This document shows positions 30,494-39,270 of a stretch of DNA of 64,000 nucleotides, in pieces. The DNA comes from Betaproteobacteria bacterium (GTDB taxonomy: Bacteria > Pseudomonadota > Gammaproteobacteria > Burkholderiales > Thiobacillaceae), in the NCBI GenBank assembly GCA_016234655.1, contig JACRAU010000013.1:33057-97056 (forward strand), in the 5' to 3' direction. The first letter of the stretch is position 1, and the number at the start of each line of letters is the position of its first letter. The notes beneath the pieces are model-generated. The model ran no database searches. It was not told the DNA's origin and was given only the letters and a program-made list of their open reading frames with translations. A program made the position numbers and the translations under genes.

Positions 30494-31437
30494 TGGAAGT
30501 CACCTTCGCCGATGTCGACAACACCCGCCTGTCCAATTTGTGCGGGGTGCTGGACGAGAACCTGCGCCAGATCGAGGTGGCGCTGAACATCCGCATCGCG
30601 CGCCGGGGCGAGACCTTCCGCCTGGACGGCGCGGCGGACAAGGTGGAACAGGCGGCCAAGCTGCTCAAGGACTTCTACCAACGCGCGCGCAAGCCGCTCG
30701 ACATCGACGACATCCAGCTTGCCCTGGTCGAGGCCGGCCACCCGACCGAGCCGCAGGGCGACATGCCGGTGCTGATGACCCGTAGGGCTGGTCTGCACGG
30801 CCGTACGCCCAGGCAGAACGACTACATCCGGCAGATCCAGGAATACGACATCACCTTCGGCATCGGCCCGGCCGGCACCGGCAAGACCTATCTCGCCGTG
30901 GCCGGCGCGGTCGACGCGCTGGAGCGCGATCTGGTCAAGCGCCTGGTGCTGGTGCGGCCGGCGGTCGAGGCGGGCGAGCGCCTGGGTTTCCTGCCCGGCG
31001 ACCTGGTGCAGAAGGTCGACCCTTATCTGCGCCCGCTATATGACGCGCTCTATGACCTGATGGGCTTCGACAAGGCGACCCGCGCCTTCGAAAAGGGCGT
31101 GATCGAGATCGCGCCGCTGGCCTTCATGCGCGGGCGCACGCTGAACCACGCTTTCATCATCCTGGACGAGGCGCAGAACACCACGCCGGAGCAGATGAAG
31201 ATGTTCCTCACGCGCATCGGTTTCGGCTCCAAGACCGTGATCACCGGCGACGTGACCCAGATCGACCTCGCGCGCGGCCAGAAGAGCGGCCTGATCGAGG
31301 CCAATCAGATCCTGCGCGAGGTGCGCGGCATCGCCTTCACCGAATTCCGCAACGAGGATGTCGTGCGCCACCCCTTGGTCGCGCGCATCATCGACGCCTA
31401 CGACGACTACCATGCCCGCCGCCAAGGCAGCGAATAA
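30493..31437 (+). CDS. ybeZ: PhoH-like ATPase (YbeZ)
   Basis: The 314-residue protein has an N-terminal KH-like/PhoH-specific domain and a P-loop ATPase with Walker A GIGPAGTGKTYLAVAGAV near residue 125 and Walker B FIILDEAQNTTPEQ. YbeZ is linked to YbeY in rRNA maturation. It shares one base with the end of miaB and overlaps ybeY by 26 bp. Confidence 0.93.
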   Translation: MEVTFADVDNTRLSNLCGVLDENLRQIEVALNIRIARRGETFRLDGAADKVEQAAKLLKDFYQRARKPLDIDDIQLALVEAGHPTEPQGDMPVLMTRRAGLHGRTPRQNDYIRQIQEYDITFGIGPAGTGKTYLAVAGAVDALERDLVKRLVLVRPAVEAGERLGFLPGDLVQKVDPYLRPLYDALYDLMGFDKATRAFEKGVIEIAPLAFMRGRTLNHAFIILDEAQNTTPEQMKMFLTRIGFGSKTVITGDVTQIDLARGQKSGLIEANQILREVRGIAFTEFRNEDVVRHPLVARIIDAYDDYHARRQGSE

Positions 31438-31897
31438 GCCGGCCAAGCCAAAACTGAGCCTGGCCGTGCAATATGCGGTGGCGAGCAAGGCCGTGCCCAC
31501 GCGGGCCGAGCTGCGCCGCTGGGCGCAGGCCGCCTTGAAGCAGGACATCCAGGCCACGCTGCGCATCGTCGGCGAGGCCGAGGGGCGGCAACTCAACCAT
31601 GACTTTCGCGGCAAGGACTACGCGACCAATGTGCTGACCTTTGTCTATGGTGAAGACCCCGAGACCGGGGTTTTGACCGGCGACATCGTGCTCTGCGCCC
31701 CGGTGGTCGCTCGCGAGGCGAAAGCGCAGAAAAAGCCGCTGGCGGCCCACTACGCCCATCTGGTGGTACACGGTTTTCTGCATTTACAGGGCTTTGATCA
31801 CGAGATAGATGCCGAGGCCACTGTCATGGAAGCCCTGGAAGGCTTTATCATTCAGTTATTGGGTTATCCCGATCCTTACAATGAACGACGACAGTAG
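31412..31897 (+). CDS. ybeY: Endoribonuclease YbeY
   Basis: The 161-residue metalloenzyme matures the 16S rRNA 3' end and takes part in ribosome quality control. The zinc motif HGFLHLQGFDH and the FRGKDYATNVLTF core are present. The ATG at 31412 was chosen because the upstream codons of the open frame are only the phoH shadow. An N-terminal Ala/Lys-rich stretch of about 20 residues precedes the domain. It overlaps phoH by 26 bp and corC by 17 bp. Confidence 0.93.
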   Translation: MPAAKAANKPAKPKLSLAVQYAVASKAVPTRAELRRWAQAALKQDIQATLRIVGEAEGRQLNHDFRGKDYATNVLTFVYGEDPETGVLTGDIVLCAPVVAREAKAQKKPLAAHYAHLVVHGFLHLQGFDHEIDAEATVMEALEGFIIQLLGYPDPYNERRQ

Positions 31898-32720
31898 TCC
31901 CCGACCTAGCCTTATCGAACGTCTGACCTCCTGGCTGCTGCGCGAGCCGGAAGACCGCGAGCAGTTGCTGGCAGTGCTGCACGCCGCCTACGACAACAAC
32001 CTGCTCGACGCCGATGCCCTGACCATGATCGAGGGCGTGCTCCAGGTGTCCGAGCGCCAGGTGCGCGAAATCATGATCCCGCGCTCGCAGATGGACATGG
32101 TCGACATCAACGACCCGCCGGAAAAGCTCCTGCCCTTCGTCATCGAAACCGCCCATTCCCGTTTCCCGGTGATCGACGGCGAGCGCGACGACGTGATCGG
32201 CATCCTCTTGGCCAAGGACCTGCTGCGGGTTTGTATGGGCGAGGAGATGGACCTGCGCGACTGGCTGCGGCCGGCCATCTTCGTGCCCGAATCGAAGCGG
32301 CTCAACGTGTTGCTGCGCGAGTTCCGCGCCTCGCGCAATCACATCGCCATCGTGGTCGACGAATACGGCGGCGTCGCCGGCCTGGTCACCATCGAGGACG
32401 TGTTGGAGCAGATCGTCGGCGACATCGAGGACGAATACGACTACGACGAGGCCGAGGCCAACATCCTGCGCGACAAGAGCGGCGGTTGGCGGGTGAAGGC
32501 GCAGACCGAGATCGCCGACTTCAACGAGACCGTCGGCGCCACGCTGCCCGAGGAGGAATTCGACACCGTCGGCGGCCTGGTCATCAACCGCTTCGGCCGC
32601 CTGCCCAAGCGCGGCGAGACCATCGAGATCGACGGCTTCCGCTTCCAGATACTGCGCGCCGATAGCCGCCGGCTCCATAGCCTGCTGGTCGAGCAACTGC
32701 CGCAGGCCTCGCTGCTATAA
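31881..32720 (+). CDS. corC: CBS-domain protein CorC (magnesium/cobalt efflux family)
   Basis: The 279-residue soluble protein has tandem CBS domains (REIMIPRSQMDMVDIND, and EYGGVAGLVTIEDVLEQIVG) and a C-terminal CorC/HlyC transporter-associated domain. There are no membrane segments, so it is the cytosolic CorC/YbeX type, whose role in Mg/Co homeostasis or ribosome metabolism is debated. The ATG at 31881 (MNDDSS) lies within the end of ybeY. Confidence 0.9.
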   Translation: MNDDSSPRPSLIERLTSWLLREPEDREQLLAVLHAAYDNNLLDADALTMIEGVLQVSERQVREIMIPRSQMDMVDINDPPEKLLPFVIETAHSRFPVIDGERDDVIGILLAKDLLRVCMGEEMDLRDWLRPAIFVPESKRLNVLLREFRASRNHIAIVVDEYGGVAGLVTIEDVLEQIVGDIEDEYDYDEAEANILRDKSGGWRVKAQTEIADFNETVGATLPEEEFDTVGGLVINRFGRLPKRGETIEIDGFRFQILRADSRRLHSLLVEQLPQASLL

Positions 32721-32784
32721 CCCTGCTCGGCGGCGGCTTGTCTTTTTGCCGACCTGCCGTTATCTTACGCGGGTTTCCACGTGA

Positions 32785-33822
32785 GTGAGCACAAACACCA
32801 TGCTGCAAGGCTGGCTTGATTTCCTGCAAGGCCAAGGCGCCGTCATCGACCAAGGCAGGGTGCTGAACTTCGGTGCGTCGCAAGAGGAGCTGCACACCGC
32901 GCGCGACGGCCTGGTCGTGGCCGATCTCTCTCATTTCGGCCTGATCGCCTTCGGCGGCGAAGAGGCACAAGACTTCCTGCACAAGCAAGTCACCAACGAC
33001 ATGCGCGCGCTCGCGCCCGAGGCTGCGCTGTTCGCCGGCTACTGCACGGCCAAGGGCCGGATGCTGGCCAACTTCCTGATGTTCAAGTGCGGCGACGATA
33101 TCCTCTTGATGTTGCCGGAGGCCATACGCGAGGCCACGCAAAAACGCTTGGCCATGTTCATCCTGCGCAGCAAGGTCAAGGCGCGCGACGCCGGGCCGGA
33201 GTGGGTGCGCCTGGGCCTGAACGGCATCGGCGCGCGCGAGACCCTGGTCAACGCCATCGGCGCCGCGCCCAAGGGCATGATGGCCGTGGTCCACACCGAC
33301 AGCGCCTTTGCCGTGCAACTGGGCGACAATCGCTTCGACCTGTTCGTGCAACCCGACCACGCCCAAACCGTGTGGCAGGCCCTGGTCACCGAGGCCCGCC
33401 CGGTCGGCGCCGCCGCCTGGGATTGGCTGATGGTGCGCGCCGGCGTGCCGATGATCGAGGCCGCCACCCAAGACCAGTTCGTGCCGCAGATGGCCAATAT
33501 GGACGTGCTCTATGGCGTCAGCTTCCAGAAGGGTTGCTACCCCGGCCAGGAGATCGTCGCCCGCACCCAATACCTGGGCAAAGTGAAGCGCCGCACCTAT
33601 CTCGCCCACGTCGAGGCCGAGGCCAAGGCCGGCGACGAACTCTACAGCCCCGACCTGGCCGGCCAGTCCTGTGGCCTGATCGCCAACGCCGCGCCGGCAC
33701 CGGGCGGCGGCAGTGATGTGCTGGCGGTGATCCTGGTCGCTAGCCACGAGGCCGGCGACGTGCGCCTGAAGGGCTTGGACGGCCCGCGCCTCGCCTTCGA
33801 GCCGCTGCCGTACGGCCTGTGA
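32785..33822 (+). CDS. ygfZ: Folate-binding Fe-S cluster repair protein YgfZ
   Basis: The 345-residue protein resembles the T-protein of glycine cleavage and carries the YgfZ signature KGCYPGQEIVARTQYLGK, including the conserved Cys. It helps maintain certain Fe-S enzymes, including MiaB, through tetrahydrofolate. A GTG at 32785 and an ATG at 32800 are both possible starts; the GTG is preceded by a weak site. It is in the same direction as corC after a 64-bp gap. Confidence 0.9.
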   Translation: MSTNTMLQGWLDFLQGQGAVIDQGRVLNFGASQEELHTARDGLVVADLSHFGLIAFGGEEAQDFLHKQVTNDMRALAPEAALFAGYCTAKGRMLANFLMFKCGDDILLMLPEAIREATQKRLAMFILRSKVKARDAGPEWVRLGLNGIGARETLVNAIGAAPKGMMAVVHTDSAFAVQLGDNRFDLFVQPDHAQTVWQALVTEARPVGAAAWDWLMVRAGVPMIEAATQDQFVPQMANMDVLYGVSFQKGCYPGQEIVARTQYLGKVKRRTYLAHVEAEAKAGDELYSPDLAGQSCGLIANAAPAPGGGSDVLAVILVASHEAGDVRLKGLDGPRLAFEPLPYGL

Positions 33823-33832
33823 GCGCCCATTC

Positions 33833-33892
33833 GCGGCCGGGAGGCCGCTGCCACAGAAAGGGCAGGTGGGTTGTTCGCGGCGAGGACGCCGC
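33833..33892. repeat. Dispersed double-hairpin repeat between ygfZ and slmA
   Basis: Two hairpins with 4-nt loops, GCGGCC-GGGA-GGCCGC (33833-33848) and GCGGCG-AGGA-CGCCGC (33877-33892), are arranged like the copies at 17201 and 50045. The flanking GTAGGAG arms are replaced by GCCACA and TCCACG. Confidence 0.6.
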
Positions 33893-33934
33893 TTCCACGG
33901 ATGCGATCCGCAGTTGTGTCAAAGGGGACGATTG

Positions 33935-34522
33935 ATGGCGAGCAAACCGGGCGAACGTAAGCTGCAAATCCTGCAAGTCCTGGCCGAGATGCTGGAAAAC
34001 CCGCAGGCCGAAAAAGTCACCACCGCCGGCTTGGCCGCGCGGCTCGACGTGTCCGAGGCCGCGCTCTACCGCCACTTCGCGAGCAAGGCCCAGATGTACG
34101 AGGGCCTGATCGAGTTCATCGAGGGCACGCTGTTCAGCCTGATCAACAAACTCGCAACCGACGAGGCACGCGGCCTGGAGCAGGCCCGCGCCATGCTCGC
34201 GCTGCTACTCGGCTTCGCCGAAAAGAACCCCGGCATGACCCGGGTGCTCATCGGCGAGGCCCTGGTCAACGAGAACGAGCGCCTGCAAGTGCGGATGAAC
34301 CAACTGTTCGACCGCTTGGAAGCTAGCCTGCGCCAAGCCCTGCGCATCGCCGCCACGCAGAACGATCTGGCCGACGGCGTCGACGCCAATGCCGCCGCCA
34401 ACCTGTGCCTGAGCTTCATCCACGGCCGCTGGCAGCAGTTCGTCAAGAGCGGCTTCAAGCAGAAGCCGGCCGCGCAGTGGGAAGCGCAATGGCCCTTGTT
34501 GATGCGGGCGGTGACGCCGTAA
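33935..34522 (+). CDS. slmA: TetR-family nucleoid occlusion factor SlmA
   Basis: The 195-residue protein has an N-terminal TetR helix-turn-helix (VTTAGLAARLDVSEAALYRH, then FASKAQMYEGLI) and a C-terminal helical domain of SlmA type (KNPGMTRVLIGEALVNENER). SlmA binds chromosomal sites and disrupts FtsZ polymers over the nucleoid. The ATG at 33935 is preceded by AAAGGGGA, a strong ribosome site; an upstream in-frame start at 33866 lies in the repeat and is rejected. Confidence 0.88.
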   Translation: MASKPGERKLQILQVLAEMLENPQAEKVTTAGLAARLDVSEAALYRHFASKAQMYEGLIEFIEGTLFSLINKLATDEARGLEQARAMLALLLGFAEKNPGMTRVLIGEALVNENERLQVRMNQLFDRLEASLRQALRIAATQNDLADGVDANAAANLCLSFIHGRWQQFVKSGFKQKPAAQWEAQWPLLMRAVTP

Positions 34523-34530
34523 CCTCGGCT

Positions 34531-34613
34531 GTCATTGCGAGCCTCGAAGGGGCGTGGCAATCCAGGTGCCTGTGCCGTCTCGCCCTACCGTCATTCCCGT
34601 GAAACGGGAACCC
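34531..34613. repeat. Two dispersed repeats downstream of slmA
   Basis: GTCATTGCGAG...GTGGCAATCC (34531-34563) is one arm of a widespread bacterial dispersed repeat; a fuller copy lies at 58494-58586. Next, TTCCCGT-GAA-ACGGGAA (34594-34610), within CGTCATTCCCG...GGGAACCCA, is a second common repeat family. The rest of the 34523-34759 gap shows no gene. Confidence 0.65.
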
Positions 34614-34759
34614 ACAACAAAGTCTCATTGTCCTTGGGTGCTACAAAAAACGCAGGGCGTTCCGCGTGCGCTAGGCCAGCGGCGAGCCATGAACACAAGT
34701 CTTTCGCAATCGATAAAGCCGATCTTGCCGCTATCCCATATTGGGACTATTATCGCCGC

Positions 34760-35065
34760 ATGAAGGTCATCGCCATCAAGTTGCTTCGTGACTTCTGGAC
34801 AAAACACCCGGATGCCGAGCAGCCATTGAAGGCGTGGTTCGACGAGGCGAAGGCGGCGAATTGGACGAGCCCGGCGGCGATCAAGGCGCAGTATCGAAGC
34901 GCCAGCATTCTCAAGAACCGCCGGGTCGTCTTCAACATCAAAGGCAACGACTATCGCTTGGTGGTGGCGCTGGCCTATCGGTTCGGGGCCGTGTACATCA
35001 AATTCGTCGGCACCCACAAGCAGTACGACGGCATCGATGCCGAAACGGTGGAAATGGAGATATGA
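34760..35065 (+). CDS. higB: HigB-type mRNA interferase toxin
   Basis: The 101-residue protein matches HigB toxins (VIAIKLLRDFWTKHPDAEQP, then RRVVFNIKGNDYRLV and FVGTHKQYDGID). HigB cleaves translated mRNAs on the ribosome. The gene precedes its antitoxin, the reverse of most type II modules but typical for higBA. The ATG at 34760 gives the family N-terminus; the longer open frame upstream runs through repeat DNA. The stop overlaps the higA start as ATGA. Confidence 0.92.
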   Translation: MKVIAIKLLRDFWTKHPDAEQPLKAWFDEAKAANWTSPAAIKAQYRSASILKNRRVVFNIKGNDYRLVVALAYRFGAVYIKFVGTHKQYDGIDAETVEMEI

Positions 35066-35448
35066 GCATGGATATTCGCCCGATCCGCACCAAGAAGGAT
35101 TACAAGGCTGCCTTGCATGAGGTGGCGCCGTTTTTCGAGAGCGAGCCCAAGCTCGGCACGCCGGAGGGGGATCGCTTCGAGGTGATGCTCACCCTGATCG
35201 AGGCCTACGAGGCCAAGCATTTCCCCATCGGTCTGCCGGACCCGGTCGAGGCCATCAAGTTCCGGATGGAGCAGGCGGGGTTGAGCCCGAAAGACCTACA
35301 ACCGATGATCGGCCAGTTGAACCGCGTTTACGAGGTGCTCAATCGCAAGCGCCCGCTGTCGCTGGCGATGATACGAAAACTGCACGAGGGGCTGGGCATT
35401 CCGGCGGAGAGCCTGATCCAGCCGATGAAGGAAGTGCGGGCGGCCTGA
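35062..35448 (+). CDS. higA: HigA-type HTH antitoxin
   Basis: The 128-residue protein has the HigA layout: an N-terminal toxin-binding region (MDIRPIRTKKDYKAALHEV) and a C-terminal XRE-like helix-turn-helix around KFRMEQAGLSPKDLQPMIG. It should neutralise HigB and repress the operon. Unlike the pair at 5 kb, both partners here are intact. It converges on the moeB-like gene. Confidence 0.92.
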   Translation: MSMDIRPIRTKKDYKAALHEVAPFFESEPKLGTPEGDRFEVMLTLIEAYEAKHFPIGLPDPVEAIKFRMEQAGLSPKDLQPMIGQLNRVYEVLNRKRPLSLAMIRKLHEGLGIPAESLIQPMKEVRAA

Positions 35449-35473
35449 ACGGACGCGGTTGTGTGATGTGCAT

Positions 35474-36226
35474 TTAATGCGGCTTGCCGCACACGCCGCA
35501 CTTTTCATCTTTTTTTAATTTTATCGTCCGCCATTCGGCATCGAGGGCATTGTAGAGCTGTAGCCGTCCCTTCAACGTCTGCCCGATCCCCATCAACACC
35601 TTCAAGGCCTCGGCCGCCTGCATCGCGCCGACCACGCCGACCAGCGGCGCGAAGACGCCGAATTCGGCGCAGCGCATTTCGGATTCTTCCGCGTGCTCGG
35701 GGAACAGGCAGGCGTAACAGGGTGCTTCTCCGTCGCGCAGGTCGAACACGCTGACCTGGCCGTCGAAGCGGACGGCGGCGCCGGAGACCAGGGGCTTTTT
35801 ATGCGCGACGCAGGCGCGGTTGATGGCGTGGCGGGTGGCGAAGTTGTCGCAGCAGTCGAGCACGACGTCGGCCTGGGCGACCAGTTCGCTCAAGCGTTCG
35901 CCGGCCAACTTTTCGGCCAAGGCCTCGACCCGCACGTCGGGATTCATCGCCTGCATGCGGCGCGCGGCGGAGGCGGCCTTGTTTTCGTTCAGGCTGCTCA
36001 AGTCGTGCGCGATCTGGCGTTGCAGGTTGGTGAGTTCGACGTGGTCGGCATCGGCCAGGGTGATGCGGCCGACGCCGGCGGCGGCGAGGTAGAGCGCGGC
36101 CGGCGAGCCCAGGCCGCCGGCGCCGACGATCAGGGCATGGCCGGCGAGCAGGCGTTCCTGGCCGTCGACGCCGATCTCATTCAGCAGGATATGGCGCGAG
36201 TAGCGCAGGAGTTGATTGTCGTTCAT
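35474..36226 (-). CDS. moeB: HesA/MoeB/ThiF family adenylyltransferase
   Basis: The 250-residue E1-like enzyme adenylates the C-terminus of MoaD or ThiS. It has the ATP-binding GAGGLGSPAALYLAAAGVG, the Arg-containing NLQRQIAHD, LDCCDNFATRHAIN, and the Zn-binding cysteines CYAC and CGVCG. MoeB and ThiF cannot be separated with certainty; no moa or thi genes are next to it. The ATG is at 36226. Confidence 0.85.
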   Translation of the reverse strand: MNDNQLLRYSRHILLNEIGVDGQERLLAGHALIVGAGGLGSPAALYLAAAGVGRITLADADHVELTNLQRQIAHDLSSLNENKAASAARRMQAMNPDVRVEALAEKLAGERLSELVAQADVVLDCCDNFATRHAINRACVAHKKPLVSGAAVRFDGQVSVFDLRDGEAPCYACLFPEHAEESEMRCAEFGVFAPLVGVVGAMQAAEALKVLMGIGQTLKGRLQLYNALDAEWRTIKLKKDEKCGVCGKPH

Positions 36227-36268
36227 ATGGGTGTGATGCGATGAGGGTCTAGCTCATCGCGGTTTGAT

Positions 36269-36664
36269 TTATTTGTATTGCCGCCACTCGGCCGGGGTGT
36301 CGTCGTGGTCGCCGTGCGGGCGTTTTTTCCAGGCCTCCACGTGCGGTTTGTATTGCTTGGTCGGCGCGGTCGGGTGGGCGATGTTGCCGCGTTGGGTACG
36401 CTCGCAGTAATAGACCAAGGCGCGGCGGACGCGGATGAGCAGGGTGTTATGCAGATGGAAGCCTTGGCTCTCCAGGCCGGCCTCCAGGCCTTCCAGGGTG
36501 TAGTCGCCGATGCGGTAGCATATCTCGATGGAGTGGTTGTCGAGGCTGCGCACCGTGAGGTCGGGCATGCCGGATAGGATTTGCACGGCTAGCGCGGCTT
36601 GGCCGTGCGGGAAGGGATCGAACAATATCTCGCGGCGTTTTTGGATATCCAGCGGGGTGTTCAT
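36269..36664 (-). CDS. Conserved hypothetical protein
   Basis: I do not recognise this 131-residue protein. The first 85 residues (FPHGQAALAVQILSGMPDLT, then SIEICYRIGDYTLEGLEAGL) look like a compact alpha/beta domain similar in feel to small heavy-metal-associated or ACT-like folds, but without a CxxC. The tail is rich in His, Lys and Asp (WKKRPHGDHDDTPAEWRQYK). It lies between ctpA and the moeB-like gene in the same direction, 20 bp from ctpA. Its codon use resembles its neighbours. Confidence 0.65.
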   Translation of the reverse strand: MNTPLDIQKRREILFDPFPHGQAALAVQILSGMPDLTVRSLDNHSIEICYRIGDYTLEGLEAGLESQGFHLHNTLLIRVRRALVYYCERTQRGNIAHPTAPTKQYKPHVEAWKKRPHGDHDDTPAEWRQYK

Positions 36665-36684
36665 ATGCCCTCCTGCCTAAGCGG

Positions 36685-38064
36685 CTAGCGGTTTTGCAAC
36701 AGGTGCAGTCCTTTTAACAATATCAGGGCCTGGTTGAATTGGTAGTCGTTCTTCGACACGATCTCGCCCGGCTCGATGCTCGGCTTGCCCGCCTTGTCCT
36801 TCTTCGCGTCCTTCGGCTTGTCGGGCTTGGCCGCGCCGTCCTGGTTGTTGCTCAGGTGACGATCCAGGTCGGCCTCGCGCAGTTCGGTCTTCGGGCCGTC
36901 GTTGGCGCTGACCGTGGCCTCTTCGACCGTGATGTCGGGCGTGATGCCCTTGGCCTGGATGGAGCGGCCGTTCGGCGTGAAATAGCGCGCGGTGGTGAGC
37001 TTGATCGCGGTGCCGTTGTTCAGCGGCAGGATGGTCTGCACCGAGCCCTTGCCGAAGCTCTGGGTGCCGACGACCAAGGCGCGTTTGTGGTCTTGCAGCG
37101 CGCCGGCCACGATCTCCGAGGCCGAGGCCGAACCGCCGTTGATCAGCACGATCATGGGCACGCTACGGGTCCAGGCCGGCAGGCCCTTCAGGTAGTCGGT
37201 CTCGCCGGTGCGCAGGTAGTTCTGGCGGGTGGCGGTCAGGCGCATCTTGGCCTCGTCGGTGCGGCCCTCGGTGTAGACCACGAGTTGCTCCGGCTTGAGG
37301 AAGGCGCCGGAGACGCCGACTGCGGTGTTGAGCAGGCCGCCCGGGTCGTTGCGTAGGTCGAGCACCAGGCCCTTGATCGGGCCTTTGTTGGCCGTCTCCA
37401 GGTCCTTCAGCGCGGTGGTCAGGTTTTCGCCGGTGTGCTCCTGGAACTGGGTGATGCGGACGTAGCCGTAGTTCGGCTCGACCAGCTTGTGCTTGACGCT
37501 CTTGATCTTGATTACCGCGCGGGTCAGCGTGAAGGTCAGCGGCTTGGCCTCGCCCTTGCGCAGCACGGTCAGCACGATGTCGGTGTTGGGCTTGCCGCGC
37601 ATGCGCTTGACCGCGTCGTTCAGGGTCATGCCTTTCACCGGCGTATCGTCGAGCTTGATGACGAGGTCGCCGCTCTTCAGCCCGGCGCGGTAGGCCGGGG
37701 TGTCCTCGATCGGCGACACGACCTTGACGAAGCCGTCTTCCATGCCGACCTCGATGCCCAGGCCGCCGAATTCGCCCTGGGTGCCGACTTGCAGCTCCTT
37801 GAACGCCTCGCTGTCGAGGTAGGCCGAGTGCGGGTCGAGGCCGGACAGCATGCCGTTGATCGCCTCGGTGATCAGCTTCTTGTCTTCGACCGGCTCGACG
37901 TAGTCGCTCTTGATCTTGCCGAATATCTCGGAGAAGGCGCGCAGGTCCTCGATCGGCAGCGGTTCGGGCTCGCGGGAGGCCGTCGCGGAATAGTTCAGGG
38001 TGATCGCCGCGCCGATAAGCGCGCCGAAGGCGAGGAGGCCGAAGTGTTTCAATCTGCCGGACAT
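36685..38064 (-). CDS. ctpA: S41 family C-terminal processing peptidase
   Basis: The 459-residue protease has an N-terminal signal/anchor (FGLLAFGALIGAAITLNY), a PDZ domain (GLGIEVGMEDGFVKVVSPIE onward), and the S41 catalytic core with the Ser in GGSASASEIVAGAL and the Lys in GTQSFGKGSVQT. It trims or degrades periplasmic proteins from their C-termini. The C-terminal 60 residues are Lys/Asp-rich and low complexity. It follows gpmI and envC in one leftward series, an arrangement conserved in proteobacteria. Confidence 0.93.
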   Translation of the reverse strand: MSGRLKHFGLLAFGALIGAAITLNYSATASREPEPLPIEDLRAFSEIFGKIKSDYVEPVEDKKLITEAINGMLSGLDPHSAYLDSEAFKELQVGTQGEFGGLGIEVGMEDGFVKVVSPIEDTPAYRAGLKSGDLVIKLDDTPVKGMTLNDAVKRMRGKPNTDIVLTVLRKGEAKPLTFTLTRAVIKIKSVKHKLVEPNYGYVRITQFQEHTGENLTTALKDLETANKGPIKGLVLDLRNDPGGLLNTAVGVSGAFLKPEQLVVYTEGRTDEAKMRLTATRQNYLRTGETDYLKGLPAWTRSVPMIVLINGGSASASEIVAGALQDHKRALVVGTQSFGKGSVQTILPLNNGTAIKLTTARYFTPNGRSIQAKGITPDITVEEATVSANDGPKTELREADLDRHLSNNQDGAAKPDKPKDAKKDKAGKPSIEPGEIVSKNDYQFNQALILLKGLHLLQNR

Positions 38065-38079
38065 GCTGCGACTCGTTAT

Positions 38080-39270
38080 CTATTTGACCCAGGAGAGCGG
38101 GTCGAAAGGCTTGCCCTGGTGTCGTAGTTCAAAATAAAGACCGGATTCGGATTGCCCGCCGGTGTTGCCGACCGAGGCGATCACGTCGCCCGCCCGCACG
38201 GGGTCTCCTGCCTGTTTATACAGGCTTTCATTATTGCTGTATAGGCTGAGGTAGCCGTCGCCGTGGTCGACGATCAAGAGGTTGCCGAAGCCGCGCAACC
38301 AGTCGGCGAAGGCCACGCGGCCGGTGGCCACCGCGCGCACGCCGTGGCCCTCGGCGGCGCGGATAAACAGGCCCTTCCACGACGGGCCGCCGCCCTCGCG
38401 CGCCTGGCCGAAGCGGGCGCCGATGGTGCCGGCTACCGGCAGGGCCAGGCGGCCCTTGAGCTTGGCGAAGTCGAGCCCGGCCAGGCTGGCATCGGGTACC
38501 TCGGTCGTCTTGCGGCCGGGCGTCGCCTCGGCCGGCTTGCGGCCCGGTTTGGGCGCGGCGGCGAGCCGGCTCAGCCGCTCGATCAGGCGGCTCAGGCGCT
38601 GCTCGTCGCGCACCAGGCTGGCGACCTCCTTGCGCTGTTTCTGTATCTGGCTCGATAGCTTGCCGAGCAGTTGCTGACGCGATTTCTTCTCTTTTTCCAG
38701 GCCGCTGCGCTGGGCCAGGCGCTCGCTCTTGACCTTCTCGATCCGGCTTTTTCGCTCCTTGGCTTGTTGTTGCAAGGCATCCAAGCGTTGCAGGCTCTCG
38801 CGGTGGCTGCGGATCAGGTCGGCGCGGGCGCGGCTGATGTAGCCGTAGTATTCCAGGTCGCGCGCGGCATCGCCCGGGTTCTCGCCATTGAGCAGCAGCT
38901 TCAGCGCGTCGGTGTCGCCCTGGCGCTGGTGTTGGCGCAGCAGCTCGGCCAGCCGGGCCTGCTGGCTGTCGAGCGAGTGTTGGGTCTGGCCGATGTCGCC
39001 CTGGATGGTTTTAAGCTCGTCGCTCAGGGTTTGTTGGCGTTGGTCGAGATCGCGTAGCGAACGGTTCACGTCGCTGATCCGTTGCTCCGATTGCTTGAGA
39101 CCGTCGGCCGCCTCGGCCCGGTCTTCCTTGGCCTGCTCGATCTCTTTTTTCAGTCGGTCGATGCGGTTGCGCAGCTCTTTCAGTTCGCCTTGTTTGGCAT
39201 CGGAGGCCGCCGCGGCCGGCGCGGCGAGGAGGGCGCAGAGGAGTAGTAGGGCTCCGGACCGCACGGTCAC
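38080..39270 (-). CDS. envC: Murein hydrolase activator EnvC (M23/LytM)
   Basis: The 396-residue periplasmic protein has a signal peptide (LLLLCALLAAPAAAA), about 220 residues of coiled coil (ELKELRNRIDRLKKEIEQAK onward), and a C-terminal LytM domain. The LytM metal motifs are degenerate: AEGHGVRAVATG lacks the usual HxxxD, as in E. coli EnvC, so it should activate amidases rather than cut peptidoglycan itself. The GTG at 39270 directly follows the gpmI stop codon. Confidence 0.9.
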   Translation of the reverse strand: MTVRSGALLLLCALLAAPAAAASDAKQGELKELRNRIDRLKKEIEQAKEDRAEAADGLKQSEQRISDVNRSLRDLDQRQQTLSDELKTIQGDIGQTQHSLDSQQARLAELLRQHQRQGDTDALKLLLNGENPGDAARDLEYYGYISRARADLIRSHRESLQRLDALQQQAKERKSRIEKVKSERLAQRSGLEKEKKSRQQLLGKLSSQIQKQRKEVASLVRDEQRLSRLIERLSRLAAAPKPGRKPAEATPGRKTTEVPDASLAGLDFAKLKGRLALPVAGTIGARFGQAREGGGPSWKGLFIRAAEGHGVRAVATGRVAFADWLRGFGNLLIVDHGDGYLSLYSNNESLYKQAGDPVRAGDVIASVGNTGGQSESGLYFELRHQGKPFDPLSWVK